From an uncultured Bacteroides sp. (GTDB lineage: Bacteria > Bacteroidota > Bacteroidia > Bacteroidales > Bacteroidaceae), in contig NZ_OY782495.1 in assembly GCF_963677715.1 (NCBI RefSeq), forward strand, positions 2,160,001 to 2,224,000: DNA of 64,000 nucleotides, in the 5' to 3' direction. The translations under genes were made by a program, and so were the position numbers. Positions 51,489 through 61,284 of this stretch are shown here, one piece after another (the stretch's first letter is position 1; the number at the start of each line of letters is the position of its first letter). The notes beneath the pieces were generated by a model, which did no database searches, had not been told where the DNA came from, and worked only from the letters and a program-made list of their open reading frames with translations.

Positions 51489-53123
51489 ATGAATAAGTTA
51501 AAATTAAACATATTATCTCTTGGTCTGGTTAGTCTGGGACTAGCTGCTTGCTCGGAGAGTTTCCTTGATGTGGAGCCGATGACTTCTGTGACTACGGAAA
51601 ACTTCTATAAAACGACTGATGATGCCGAAAGAGCTCTGATAGGCTGTTATGACGGTTGGCAGTGTACTACTTCCAATGGCAACCTTGGTATTTATGTGGC
51701 TTCTGAGATAATGTCTGACGAATGTTTCGGTGGTACAGGTAATACTGATGGTAAGGGCTATCAGGCCGTCGATCGTTTTGATATATCGATTTCTTCATCA
51801 GATGCTAATCTTTTTAATGGAGTATGGGCCGATTATTATACCGGTATATTCCGTTGCAACACCTTGTTGCAGAAAATGGATCAGATTGATTGGAAAGGCG
51901 ACAGCAAAGCCAAAAGCAGAGTAGAAGGTGAAACCCGTACGCTTCGCGCCATAATGTATTTTGATCTGGTACGCCTGTTTGGACATATTCCTCTTCTTAC
52001 GGAGCCCACTGAAGATAATATTCCTCAATCTGATCCGGTAGAGGTATATAAACTGATTGCCGAAGATTTAAAGTTTGCAGCGGACAGTATTCCTGCAGAT
52101 GCTTACCCGAAAGCCAGTTCGGCAACGAATGACGGACGTATTACATGTTATGCCGCCAAAGCTTTGTTGGCACGGGTTTATTTATTTTATACAGGCTATT
52201 ATGGAGCTTCAGATCTGGCAGGTGTAGTGACCCAGGCGCAGGCTCTTCAAGGGTTGGAGGATGTTATCTCCAGTCACGAATACGACTTGGTTCCCGATTT
52301 TAAAAATCTTTGGCCGGCGGCTTCTTCTACTCCGATTGAAGGAAAATATGCCTTTGAATCAACATATGCAGGCGATGGGAATATTGAAACGGTTCTGGCG
52401 GAAAAGTTCAATACAACTCAGGATTATAATGGCAATTCGGATGGTAACCGTTGGTTAGCTATGATGGGAATGCGTAATACCAATTGGTCTCCGTATGGGA
52501 AAGGTTGGGGTGCGTGTACCGTACATCCCAAGGTATGGTCTGCTTTTGAATCTGGCGATACACGTAAGAAAGCCTCCGTCATTGATTTGGCAGGTGAAGG
52601 CATTGAATCTTCGTTTGATATCAAAGATCAGCGCGAATATACCGGTTATACGGTCAAAAAATATACTCCGATGGCTTACTATGACGGAACTTCAGCTTCA
52701 AAAGAAGACGGTTCCGGAGATTTTCAGATAGCTCAGCATCAGGATTTTGTGGTGATGCGCTATGCCGATGTTCTTTTAATGGCAGCTGAATTGGGCAGTG
52801 CCAGTTCACAAGACTATTTTGATCAGGTACGAGGACGTGCAGGTCTGGGATCTAAAGCAGTTACTAAAGGGAATATAATGCAGGAAAGGTTTTATGAATT
52901 TGCCTTTGAAGGCCAGCGTTATTGGGACTTATTGCGGCAAGGCATTGATGTGGCGGCTGCGACGATAGCCGAGGAAGATGGAGTAACGGTAACCAGTGGT
53001 GGAAACTCTGATAAAGTTACTATTTTGACAGATAAGGTAAAAGCAACAAAAGGGCTTTGCCAGATCCCATCTACACAAATAACGCTTTCTAATAATGTCT
53101 TAGTGCAAAACGAAGGTTGGTAA
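51489..53123 (+). CDS. SusD-like surface glycan-binding lipoprotein
   Basis: The lipoprotein lid of the SusCD complex (544 aa). Lipobox LAAC with Cys21, followed by SES, then the RagB/SusD N-terminal region (FLDVEPMTSVTTENFYKTTD). TPR-like segments include LRAIMYFDLVRLFGHIPLLT, and the C-terminal part has the MQERFYEFAFEGQRYWDLLR segment. It caps the SusC barrel and captures glycan at the cell surface. The binding platform residues cannot be assigned by eye. It is co-transcribed with SusC and the following lipoprotein gene. Confidence 0.96.
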   Translation: MNKLKLNILSLGLVSLGLAACSESFLDVEPMTSVTTENFYKTTDDAERALIGCYDGWQCTTSNGNLGIYVASEIMSDECFGGTGNTDGKGYQAVDRFDISISSSDANLFNGVWADYYTGIFRCNTLLQKMDQIDWKGDSKAKSRVEGETRTLRAIMYFDLVRLFGHIPLLTEPTEDNIPQSDPVEVYKLIAEDLKFAADSIPADAYPKASSATNDGRITCYAAKALLARVYLFYTGYYGASDLAGVVTQAQALQGLEDVISSHEYDLVPDFKNLWPAASSTPIEGKYAFESTYAGDGNIETVLAEKFNTTQDYNGNSDGNRWLAMMGMRNTNWSPYGKGWGACTVHPKVWSAFESGDTRKKASVIDLAGEGIESSFDIKDQREYTGYTVKKYTPMAYYDGTSASKEDGSGDFQIAQHQDFVVMRYADVLLMAAELGSASSQDYFDQVRGRAGLGSKAVTKGNIMQERFYEFAFEGQRYWDLLRQGIDVAAATIAEEDGVTVTSGGNSDKVTILTDKVKATKGLCQIPSTQITLSNNVLVQNEGW

Positions 53124-53145
53124 CTAACTATTAAATTTTATTATT

Positions 53146-55167
53146 ATGAATAAATTGTATACTATATTCTCATCTTTCCTCATAGGAGCTATGATATTGC
53201 TAATATCTTGCTCTCCCGACGACTATAATTTAGGGGCGAAAGATGTTAAGTCGAGTGATCTGGTTGAGGGCATTGCTTATAAAATAGAACATGATGCTAC
53301 AAATCCTAATATTGTTTATCTTACCAGTTTAATGGGGAATAAATATACTCCTTTATGGAATCATCCTCAAGGACGTAGTCAGGAACAGAAAGTGACCTTA
53401 AAGATGCCCTTTGCCGGTACGTATAATGTTGTGTTCGGTGTAGAGACTCCCGGTGGGGTGGTTTACGGTGATACGGCTCATTTTACGCTGGACAATATGT
53501 GTGCCGAATTTATCAGTGATCCTATGTGGACCAAAGTGGCCGGAGGTGCAGGGAAATCAAAAACGTGGTATCTTGATTTGGATGCAGATGCTACGAGTCG
53601 TTATTTTTTAGGACCTATCTATTTCTTTACCAATACTTACAAGTGGGATAACCTGCACAATGCCGCCGGAGAAAATTACCTGGACGCAGAAGCATGGGAT
53701 GCAACATCTGCTATTGTGCCTAATTTAGATGGCGGGGCAGCAACTTGGTATTGGCTGGCCGATTATCCGGGTAACTCATGGATGTGTGCTGCTGCAGACT
53801 TTGGGTCGATGACTTTTGATTTGATTGACGGAGCAAATATAACGGTTGATCAATCGGCTTACGGTCTCGGGTCGGCCAAAGGATCTTATATGCTCGATGT
53901 GGATAACCATGCAATAAAGTTTACCGATGCTTATCCGCTACATGATACTGATCGTGATGCCGATATGAAAGCAGCAACAGAATTCCGCATACTTTATTTA
54001 AGTGAGGATGCCATGCAAATTATGGTGGTGCCTTCGGGGGTATGCTATAACTATATTTCTAAAGATTATAAAGATAACTGGGTGCCCGGTGAAACGGTTG
54101 ATCCGGAACCAACCTTGCCCGATGGCTGGATGGATGATGTTTCTCAAACGGTAAATAAGTCTATAAAGTGGACTTTCTCTGAAGAAAACCCGATTGACTG
54201 GTGTAACTTGGATGGCTCTCGGATGAATGGTTGGAACAGTCCGGCCGATTATCCTACCTGGTTGGGCGTTCTTGATACTTCTGTTTATAGCGGCTTCTCC
54301 ATGACGCTGAATTCAGACGATTTGACGGCTGACTTTGTAGTTCCCGATGGAACTAAGACATCTTGCAGTTATACGCTCGATCAAAAAGGCATTTACACGT
54401 TTGTTGGCACAGTGCCTACAGTCACCGTTATTGGGTCGACTTCATTTGCTGCTGATAGTAACAACCAGTTACGTATTATGAGCATAGAGAAAGATGCTGC
54501 AGGTAATGTAACGGGGATGTGGCTCGGAGCCAGAAATCCTGCCAAAGCGGAATATATGGCTTATCATTTAATACCGTCTTCGAGTGGAGGCACAACGGCC
54601 GATCCTCTTAAGGCTTGGAAGACTGCTTTTGTTGGAAAGACATTTAAACCCGATACGGCCTGGTTCATTGATTGGCTGAACTTTGATTTGAGCGGCGGAT
54701 GGACCAGTGCTTCCACATTTGGCACAGACTTTTCTTCGAATAGTTGGGTGTGGGACGAGGCAACAAGTAATATAGCCAAGAGTGCCAGCCTGAAATTTGA
54801 AGCAGACGGTGATGGCATAAAGGCTACTTTGACTCAGAATCTGACAGATGCCCAGGGCAATGTTACTACCGGCTATACGGTTTCAGGCAAAGTAACCATA
54901 AACCCGGATGTGCCTTCTTTGACATTTGAATTTCCTCTTGTAAATTATACCGGCGGGTCAGGGGCTTGGTTGAATTCTACTAATCCTAAAGGAACTTACT
55001 GGACGACTGCCCTGACTGAGAATGAATGGATTTTTATATCTCACGGAGGTTCAACGCTTAGCAACATTAATTCGAATGGTTTCTGGTTGGGTGCTGTTTC
55101 TAATGCAAATGCAGCAGGTGATGGAAAAGATGAAGTTTTGGGATTTCATTATGTGTTAGCCGAATAA
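53146..55167 (+). CDS. Surface glycan-binding lipoprotein of a SusCD locus (SGBP / SusE-position)
   Basis: A 673-residue lipoprotein (lipobox LISC, Cys22) in the position of SusE/SGBP-B. The N-terminal part (about residues 45-115) has a PKD/Ig-like pattern (KMPFAGTYNVVFGVETPGG). The remainder is Trp- and Gly-rich, with many exposed aromatic segments (TWYWLADYPGNSW; ENEWIFISHGGSTLSN), as expected for carbohydrate binding. Two regions (residues 120-300 and 325-500) look loosely similar and could be tandem binding modules. No catalytic motif was seen. It follows SusD by 22 bp. Confidence 0.8.
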   Translation: MNKLYTIFSSFLIGAMILLISCSPDDYNLGAKDVKSSDLVEGIAYKIEHDATNPNIVYLTSLMGNKYTPLWNHPQGRSQEQKVTLKMPFAGTYNVVFGVETPGGVVYGDTAHFTLDNMCAEFISDPMWTKVAGGAGKSKTWYLDLDADATSRYFLGPIYFFTNTYKWDNLHNAAGENYLDAEAWDATSAIVPNLDGGAATWYWLADYPGNSWMCAAADFGSMTFDLIDGANITVDQSAYGLGSAKGSYMLDVDNHAIKFTDAYPLHDTDRDADMKAATEFRILYLSEDAMQIMVVPSGVCYNYISKDYKDNWVPGETVDPEPTLPDGWMDDVSQTVNKSIKWTFSEENPIDWCNLDGSRMNGWNSPADYPTWLGVLDTSVYSGFSMTLNSDDLTADFVVPDGTKTSCSYTLDQKGIYTFVGTVPTVTVIGSTSFAADSNNQLRIMSIEKDAAGNVTGMWLGARNPAKAEYMAYHLIPSSSGGTTADPLKAWKTAFVGKTFKPDTAWFIDWLNFDLSGGWTSASTFGTDFSSNSWVWDEATSNIAKSASLKFEADGDGIKATLTQNLTDAQGNVTTGYTVSGKVTINPDVPSLTFEFPLVNYTGGSGAWLNSTNPKGTYWTTALTENEWIFISHGGSTLSNINSNGFWLGAVSNANAAGDGKDEVLGFHYVLAE

Positions 55168-55196
55168 GGCAGTTTCAATAGTGGTAATGGTGGAAG

Positions 55197-55234
55197 GGTT
55201 GTTCGAAAATGTTTGTCGGACAACCTTTCTTTCT
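55197..55234 (+). terminator. Hairpin after the SGBP gene (terminator or attenuator)
   Basis: GGTTGTTCGA (55197-55206) pairs with TCGGACAACC (55216-55225), with one G-U pair, followed by TTTCTTTCT. It stands between the SGBP and the next lipoprotein gene, and could reduce expression of the distal genes. Confidence 0.5.
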
Positions 55235-55247
55235 AGAAAAGAAAGAA

Positions 55248-55706
55248 ATGAAATTAAATGTTGTATGCTTATCCTGTTTCTTTGTTTGCCTTGCAGCTTG
55301 TAAGGATAATCCTAAAAAGATAAAAAGCGAACAGCAACGAAGTGATTATGAGAAAACGTTGGATGCTATGGAAAAGCTTCAGGAAAAAGGGCTTGAAGAC
55401 AGCGCTTTTCAGGAGAGTAAAGAATATGCCAAAGAAATGGAAAGAACTGCTATTCAAGCATCTAAGAAGATGAATGGTATGCGCGAAAACGATAAGTTAT
55501 TATTGGAATATGAAACATCCCTTAAAATATTATCTGCCTGCACTAGCGAGGCGAACGGGCATCCTGAGTTGCTTAAAGATCTTTCTTTTGCTGAGAAATT
55601 GAAGATGCGCACAGACAGGGTACGAGAAGTTTATCTAAAGCTGAAGAAAACTAATCTTAATCCTCTCGAAAAACGTAAATTCGAATTGCTTTCCGGGAAG
55701 AAGTAA
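55248..55706 (+). CDS. Small hypothetical lipoprotein within the PUL
   Basis: A 152-residue lipoprotein (lipobox LAAC, Cys18) with a mature part rich in Lys/Glu and predicted to be alpha-helical or coiled coil (YEKTLDAMEKLQEKGLEDSA). It has no recognised domain. The ATG at 55248 follows GAAAGAAA. It lies between the SGBP and the GH5 gene, so it may be a PUL accessory protein, but no family supports a role. A divergent or chance association is possible. Confidence 0.65.
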   Translation: MKLNVVCLSCFFVCLAACKDNPKKIKSEQQRSDYEKTLDAMEKLQEKGLEDSAFQESKEYAKEMERTAIQASKKMNGMRENDKLLLEYETSLKILSACTSEANGHPELLKDLSFAEKLKMRTDRVREVYLKLKKTNLNPLEKRKFELLSGKK

Positions 55707-55797
55707 CAAATATGCTCCCTCTTATTAACATCCGAGTGGATGCTTTATTGTTTTTCCCCGTACATTTACCACGTTTAATCTTAATTAAATAGTAACA

Positions 55798-57516
55798 ATG
55801 AAAAAAGTGAAGATTGCCTCTATGTTTATATTACTTATTTGCTTAAACCTGTTTTTCTCTTGTTCAGATGATGATGCTAAAGCAGATCCCGAACTGACTG
55901 TTGCTAAAGAAGAGCTTACTTTTGCCAAAGAGAGCAGCATGCAGAAACTGGCTATTAAGACGAATATCAAATGGTCTGCTTCTTCTTCCGAAGCATGGTG
56001 CACACTATCTCCCTCTTCGGGTGAAGCCGGAGTTACGCAGATTGAGGTCTCGGCTTCGGAAAACGCATCTACTGATGTGCGCGAGGCTGTTATTACCATA
56101 ACGGTAGGATCGCTGTCCAAGCAAGTAACGGTTTCACAGGCAAAAACGCCTTTACTTATTGTCAAGAAAAGCCAGTATGATGTAGCGGCTGACGGGGGGC
56201 AGATTACCGTTGAGCTGCAAACGTCTGATGCCCATGAAGTAACAGTCAATAATGAATGGATCACAAAAAGTACCACCCGTGCTGTGTCGGATGTTTCGGA
56301 GGTGTTTACCGTAGCTGTAAACTCCAGTAACATTGCACGCGTAGGGACTATTATCTTTTCTATGGCCGGATTGGCTGATACTGTTACAATTAATCAGGCC
56401 GGAGTTGAAGCCGCAATAGCGGCAGACGAAACCGGAATGAGCAGTGATGCGTTTGCGCTGGCAAAGAAAATAGTACTCGGATGGAATCTGGGTAATACCA
56501 TGGAGGTGCCTGCCACTGATGGTGGTGAAACCGGATGGGGAAATCCGAAGACAACGAAAGCGATGATCGATGCGGTAAAAGCTGCCGGATTTAATGCTGT
56601 TCGCATTCCTTGTGCGTGGGATAGTTACATTGAAGATGAGACAACGTATAAGGTAAAAGATTCATGGTTTGCCCGTGTAAAAGAAGTGGTAGACTATTGT
56701 GTAGATAACAACATGTATGCTATTCTGAATATTCATTGGGATGGTGGCTGGTTGGAGAATAATCCTACCGCAGCCAAGCAGGAAGAAGTGAACAAAGAGC
56801 AACAGGCTTTGTGGACCCAGATAGCTGTTTACTTTAGGGGCTATGATGAGCATTTGCTTTTTGCCGGAACCAACGAGGTACACATGGATGGTGTATATAC
56901 AGACCCCACAACGGAGAACATCACCGTACAGCAATCTTACAATCAGACTTTTGTAGATGCCGTGCGTGCTACGGGTGGGAAAAATGCATACCGCAACCTG
57001 ATTGTGCAGACTTATAACACGAATATAGCCTATGGTGTGAAATATATGGAGATGCCTGCGGATGCCGTACAGAACCGGGTGATGGCGGAAGTTCATTATT
57101 ATGACCCGTACGACTTTGCATTGAATGAGGGAAGCTCTGTTTATTACTGGGGAGAGGAGTACAAACAGTATGGTTCGGTAGGAAGTTGGGGGCAGGAAGA
57201 TTATCTGGATGCTTCTTTTGCCTCGGTGAAAACCAGCTTTGTAGACAAGGGCTATCCGGTTATTCTGGGCGAATATGGTGCTATCAGGCGCTCTTCGTTA
57301 ACAGGCGATGCTTTAACGCATCATTTGGCCTCTCGTGCTTATTACCTGAAGAGTGTAACTGCATGTGCTAAGAAATACGGATTAGTTCCTTTCTATTGGG
57401 ATAATGGCTCTACCGGAAGTAATGGAATGGGATTGTTTAACCGTTCTGCCGCTACGGTTTTTGATCAGCAGGCGGTAGATGCTCTTGTGCAGGGGGCTGA
57501 AACGGCTTATCCTTAA
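55798..57516 (+). CDS. Glycoside hydrolase family 5 endoglucanase-like lipoprotein with BACON-type domains
   Basis: A 572-residue surface lipoprotein (lipobox FFSC, Cys22). Residues of about 30-115 and 118-202 are two beta-sandwich modules of BACON type (KWSASSSEAWCTLSPSSGEA; TVNNEWITKSTTRA). The catalytic (beta/alpha)8 domain runs from about 215 to 560. GWNLGNTMEVP opens the barrel, the acid/base Glu is E360 in FAGTNEVH, and the nucleophile is E492 in ILGEYGA. The GWNLGNT opening suggests subfamily GH5_4-like enzymes acting on beta-1,4- or mixed-linkage glucans or xyloglucan, but the substrate is not proven. It is the only glycosidase of this PUL in the window. Confidence 0.88.
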   Translation: MKKVKIASMFILLICLNLFFSCSDDDAKADPELTVAKEELTFAKESSMQKLAIKTNIKWSASSSEAWCTLSPSSGEAGVTQIEVSASENASTDVREAVITITVGSLSKQVTVSQAKTPLLIVKKSQYDVAADGGQITVELQTSDAHEVTVNNEWITKSTTRAVSDVSEVFTVAVNSSNIARVGTIIFSMAGLADTVTINQAGVEAAIAADETGMSSDAFALAKKIVLGWNLGNTMEVPATDGGETGWGNPKTTKAMIDAVKAAGFNAVRIPCAWDSYIEDETTYKVKDSWFARVKEVVDYCVDNNMYAILNIHWDGGWLENNPTAAKQEEVNKEQQALWTQIAVYFRGYDEHLLFAGTNEVHMDGVYTDPTTENITVQQSYNQTFVDAVRATGGKNAYRNLIVQTYNTNIAYGVKYMEMPADAVQNRVMAEVHYYDPYDFALNEGSSVYYWGEEYKQYGSVGSWGQEDYLDASFASVKTSFVDKGYPVILGEYGAIRRSSLTGDALTHHLASRAYYLKSVTACAKKYGLVPFYWDNGSTGSNGMGLFNRSAATVFDQQAVDALVQGAETAYP

Positions 57517-57553
57517 TCATCATTATTCGTTTACTGTTATTCAGAAGTTATAT

Positions 57554-57595
57554 AATAAAAGCTCTGCTTCCGGTTGGGGAGGCAGAGCTTTTATT
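57554..57595 (+). terminator. Terminator after the GH5 gene
   Basis: Perfect 14-bp stem AATAAAAGCTCTGC (57554-57567) with GCAGAGCTTTTATT (57582-57595), a 14-nt loop. Confidence 0.82.
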
Positions 57596-57643
57596 ATCTT
57601 CTCTCTGTGGCGGGAGAATGACGTGTAATCCGGTTAAGGATAT

Positions 57644-57665
57644 TTCTCTTAACAGAGAATTTTTT
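57644..57665 (+). terminator. Second hairpin with T6 tail before nadB
   Basis: TTCTCT (57644-57649) and AGAGAA (57654-57659) with a TAAC loop, then TTTTTT. It is a small back-up terminator, about 50 bp after the first. Confidence 0.5.
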
Positions 57666-57707
57666 GGCAGTGCACCTGCGCTTATGCCGTTTTGACTATC
57701 GGTCGTT

Positions 57708-59279
57708 TTATTTTTTAGCGTGTGGATAGTCGATGGTATAATGCAGCCCGCGGCTCTCTTTGCGTTCGATGGCCTGACGCATGATGAGGTATCCCACATT
57801 GATTACGTTACGTAACTCGCAAATCTCTTTTGATGCAAAGCTGCGTTTGAAAAGACTCTCCGTTTCTTCGTAAAGAATATCCAGTCGGTCCCAGGCGCGC
57901 TTTAAGCGCAAATCGGAACGAACGATCCCCACGTATGTAGTCATTATCTGATTCACCTCCTTCATACTTTGTGTGATGAGTACCATCTCTTCGGGAGAGC
58001 GGGTACCTTCATCGTTCCATTCGGGTATGTCGGTATTATAAGAATAGTGTTCTATGGTTTCGAGGCTGTGCTTAGCAGCCGCATCGGCATATACCACGGC
58101 TTCTATCAGGGAGTTCGATGCCAGTCGGTTGCCGCCGTGCAGACCGGTGCACGAGCATTCGCCTACGGCATAAAGGCGGTCGATAGATGATTGTCCGTTC
58201 AAATCTACCTTGATGCCCCCGCAAAGATAGTGGGCGGCAGGTGCCACGGGTATATAGTCTTTTGTAATATCAATGCCCAGACTGAGGCACTTCTCGTAGA
58301 TGTTGGGGAAGTGCTTTTTGGTCTCTTCGGCATTCTTATGGGTTACGTCCAGATAAACATGCTCGTCGCCCCTGTTTTTCATCTCATTGTCTATGGCACG
58401 AGCTACAATGTCGCGCGGAGCGAGTGAAAGGCGGGAATCGTATTTCTGCATAAACTCCTGTCCGTCTTTGGTGCGAAGCACGCCGCCGTAGCCGCGCATG
58501 GCCTCGGTGATCAGGAAGGAGGGGCGATCGCCCGGATGATAAAGGGCCGTGGGGTGAAATTGAATAAATTCCATATCCTTCACTGTACCTTTGGCCCGGT
58601 ATACCATGGCAATGCCGTCTCCGGTGGCAACCAGCGGATTGGTCATGGTTTGGTATACAGCTCCCACGCCTCCGGTAGCCATTAACGTTACTTTTGCCAG
58701 ATAGGTATCTACTTTTCCTGTTTGGGGGTCGAGTATGTAAGCCCCATAGCATTGAATGTCAGGCGTTTGGCGGGTTACCTCAACTCCTAAGTGGTGCTGG
58801 GTAAGTATCTCTATGGCGAAATGATTTTCGAGTACCGTAATATTGGGATGTTGCTTGATGGCCTCAATGAGGCTGTCTTGAATTTCGGCACCGGTATTGT
58901 CTTTGTGGTGCAGAATGCGGAATTCAGAGTGTCCGCCTTCGCGGTGAAGATCAAAGTCTCCTTTGTCATTCTTATCAAATTTCACGCCCCAGCTTATCAG
59001 TTCTTTTATCTGTTCGGGAGCTTCGCGCACTACTTTCTCAACGGCCGCCCGGTCACTTATCAAGTCGCCGGCAATCATTGTGTCTTCAATATGTTTTTCG
59101 AAGTTATCTACCAGCGTGTTGGTTACCGATGCTACACCTCCTTGCGCATAAAAGGTGTTCGCCTCTTCCAGTTCCGTTTTGCAGACGAGTGCAACTCTGC
59201 CCTTGTGTGCTACTTTCAGAGCAAAACTCATGCCGGCTATGCCGGAACCGATTACAAGGAAATCGAACTTTTTAATCAT
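57708..59279 (-). CDS. nadB: L-aspartate oxidase
   Basis: An FAD enzyme (523 aa) oxidising L-aspartate to iminoaspartate, the substrate of NadA (39.6 kb). The FAD motif is VIGSGIAGMSFALK at residues 10-23. HREGGHSEFRILHHKD and GYGGVLRTKDGQEFM are characteristic active-site blocks, and the succinate-dehydrogenase-like C-terminal helical domain is complete. A -7 element TAGTTTTG (59339-59346, minus) lies upstream. It belongs to the NAD pathway but is not in an operon with nadA. Confidence 0.95.
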   Translation of the reverse strand: MIKKFDFLVIGSGIAGMSFALKVAHKGRVALVCKTELEEANTFYAQGGVASVTNTLVDNFEKHIEDTMIAGDLISDRAAVEKVVREAPEQIKELISWGVKFDKNDKGDFDLHREGGHSEFRILHHKDNTGAEIQDSLIEAIKQHPNITVLENHFAIEILTQHHLGVEVTRQTPDIQCYGAYILDPQTGKVDTYLAKVTLMATGGVGAVYQTMTNPLVATGDGIAMVYRAKGTVKDMEFIQFHPTALYHPGDRPSFLITEAMRGYGGVLRTKDGQEFMQKYDSRLSLAPRDIVARAIDNEMKNRGDEHVYLDVTHKNAEETKKHFPNIYEKCLSLGIDITKDYIPVAPAAHYLCGGIKVDLNGQSSIDRLYAVGECSCTGLHGGNRLASNSLIEAVVYADAAAKHSLETIEHYSYNTDIPEWNDEGTRSPEEMVLITQSMKEVNQIMTTYVGIVRSDLRLKRAWDRLDILYEETESLFKRSFASKEICELRNVINVGYLIMRQAIERKESRGLHYTIDYPHAKK

Positions 59280-59424
59280 GATGTTATCATTTGTTGGTTG
59301 AGGCTTTCTCTTTAGCCATCAACATTCTTTTTGTTTTGCAAAACTACGAAATAACTTTATTCATTGTGCTTTTCGTTGGCATTAATTCATAAAATCGCTA
59401 ACTTGCCGGCAAAAATAAAGAGTT

Positions 59425-59823
59425 ATGAATCACATCTTCCATGCCCGTATCACTTGGTATCAATATGTTTATTTTGTGCTGTTGACGGCAATTACGGTGT
59501 TTCTGGTGTGGCAAAAGAATGCCTTGCCTGCTTTGTTGTTTGCGCTTTTGCTGGTGGTGCTCATCGAGAAACTGATTCATACTACTTACACAATCACTTC
59601 GGAGGGCAATCTTATCCTTTCTTTTGGTAGGTTTACGAAGAAACGCACCATAGCAATTAAAGATATTCTTTCGGTTGAAAAGGCCAATTCGATGAAGTTC
59701 GGTGGTTTTTCAGTCACTAAATACATCTTGATTCGCCACGGATACGATAAGTATGTGGCTGTGCTGCCCGTTAAGGAGGGGGAGTTTGTTGAGCTTTTGA
59801 AGAAGCTCATTATAGGAATTTAA
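59425..59823 (+). CDS. Small membrane protein with PH-like domain
   Basis: A 132-residue protein. Residues of about 10-50 form two hydrophobic helices (YVYFVLLTAITVFLVW; ALLFALLLVVLIEKLI). The rest is a beta-rich domain resembling bacterial PH/bPH modules (YTITSEGNLILSFGRFTKKR; TIAIKDILSVEKANSMKFGG). Its function is unknown. It is followed 21 bp later by the dacB gene on the same strand, so the two may be expressed together. A TAACTTGC box (one mismatch from TAnnTTTG) lies upstream near 59400. Confidence 0.75.
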   Translation: MNHIFHARITWYQYVYFVLLTAITVFLVWQKNALPALLFALLLVVLIEKLIHTTYTITSEGNLILSFGRFTKKRTIAIKDILSVEKANSMKFGGFSVTKYILIRHGYDKYVAVLPVKEGEFVELLKKLIIGI

Positions 59824-59844
59824 GGCGATAGAATTATAATAAGA

Positions 59845-61269
59845 ATGAAAAAGACTTGTTTGCTTACCTGGCTCGTTTTGTTTGTGTGCCTGCCCGCACT
59901 GTGGGGGCAAAATGAGGTTGCTGCCCGGATCGATCAATTACTAAGCGGAAATTTGTTAGTGACTTCGGATGTGGGTATTTCGATATACGACCTTACCGAC
60001 AGTGTGCCTCTTTATGTTTATCGGGATCAAAAGATGGCTCGTCCGGCTTCTACCGAAAAGCTGATAACCTCTATCACCCATTTGGCCCGGTTGGGGATGG
60101 ATTGTCGTTTTGCGAATTCCGTGGCGTATACCGGCAGTTTGGATGATGACGGTGTGCTGCATGGCGATCTTTATGTGCATGGCGGGTTTGATCCGGAGTT
60201 TATGGACAACGATATGGATGAGTTGATAACCCAACTTAAACGGAGAGGGCTGAGGAGAGTGAAAGGGAAGGTCTATGGCGATGTTTCGTTCATGGATTCG
60301 CTTTACTATGGTGCGGGTTGGTGCTGGGACGACGCTCCTTACGACTTTCAGCCGATGCTTTCGCCGTTGATGTTTCATAAAGGGTATGTAGAGGTTACGG
60401 CCGTTCCCGGTGTTGGCAGTGCTCCTGCTAAAATATCGGTGGTGCCGGCATCTTCTTATTACACGGTCGATAACCGAACGGTTCCTTATGGTGCCGGAGG
60501 AGAAGAGTTCAATGTAGACAGAGACTGGATGCACGGGGCCAACAGGCTGATATTCACGGGTGACGTGAGCCGTATAACCAAAAAAACAATAACTGTTTCC
60601 GGTTCCGCTGAGTTTTTTATGCAGGTGTTTTTGGAGCGTGCCCGTGAGCAAAAAATGATGATGAAGCGGTTTGGCGGGTTTAAAGCAATGCCGCCGGAAG
60701 CAACGGCTTTGGCAGAACAGGGACACACTACGGCCGATGTTTTGCATCGTGCCCTGAAGGTGAGCGATAATCTTTCGGCAGAAGCGTTGTTTTATCACCT
60801 CGGTGCCTGGCAAAAGGGAGCGGATAGTTGCCATGTGTCGGCGGCAGACGGGGTGAAGGCTATCAAAGAATTTATCAAAGAACTTGGCTATGATCCGGAT
60901 AGCTATGAAGTGCATGACGGTTGTGGCGTATCGCTGTACGACTATGTAACTCCCGAGTTGATGCTTGCTTACCTGAAGTATGCTTATCAGCGTCCGGAGA
61001 TTTATAAGGAGATATTCGATGCATTACCTGTTGCCGGTGTAGACGGGACATTAAAAAACAGAATGAAGCGGGGCAGGGCTTTTGGCAATGTGCGGGCCAA
61101 GACGGGTTCTGTATCCGGCATCAGTACACTGGCGGGCTATTTGCATACTGCTAACGGGCACGAAGTGGCTTTCGTCATTATGAATCAGAATGTAATGGAT
61201 GCGAAAAAAGCCCGCACATTTCAGGATGAAATATGCGAGCTTCTATGTTCTATGAAAACCTTACGTTAG
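59845..61269 (+). CDS. dacB: D-alanyl-D-alanine carboxypeptidase/endopeptidase (PBP4 type)
   Basis: A periplasmic penicillin-binding protein (474 aa) trimming and hydrolysing peptidoglycan peptides. The signal peptide is followed by the catalytic S-x-x-K motif at Ser69-Lys72 (RPASTEKLITSI), the SxN motif SDN (KVSDNLSAEALF), and the KTG motif in VRAKTGSVSGISTLAGY. The inserted domain after SxxK is typical of class C PBP4. It is convergent with the CoA-transferase gene, with a 15-bp gap. Confidence 0.95.
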   Translation: MKKTCLLTWLVLFVCLPALWGQNEVAARIDQLLSGNLLVTSDVGISIYDLTDSVPLYVYRDQKMARPASTEKLITSITHLARLGMDCRFANSVAYTGSLDDDGVLHGDLYVHGGFDPEFMDNDMDELITQLKRRGLRRVKGKVYGDVSFMDSLYYGAGWCWDDAPYDFQPMLSPLMFHKGYVEVTAVPGVGSAPAKISVVPASSYYTVDNRTVPYGAGGEEFNVDRDWMHGANRLIFTGDVSRITKKTITVSGSAEFFMQVFLERAREQKMMMKRFGGFKAMPPEATALAEQGHTTADVLHRALKVSDNLSAEALFYHLGAWQKGADSCHVSAADGVKAIKEFIKELGYDPDSYEVHDGCGVSLYDYVTPELMLAYLKYAYQRPEIYKEIFDALPVAGVDGTLKNRMKRGRAFGNVRAKTGSVSGISTLAGYLHTANGHEVAFVIMNQNVMDAKKARTFQDEICELLCSMKTLR

Positions 61270-61284
61270 GTTTATGGATGCTGC

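Noticed and set aside
57721-57729. TGTGGATAG, one mismatch from a reverse DnaA box
   Set aside because: It lies inside the nadB coding sequence and is isolated.
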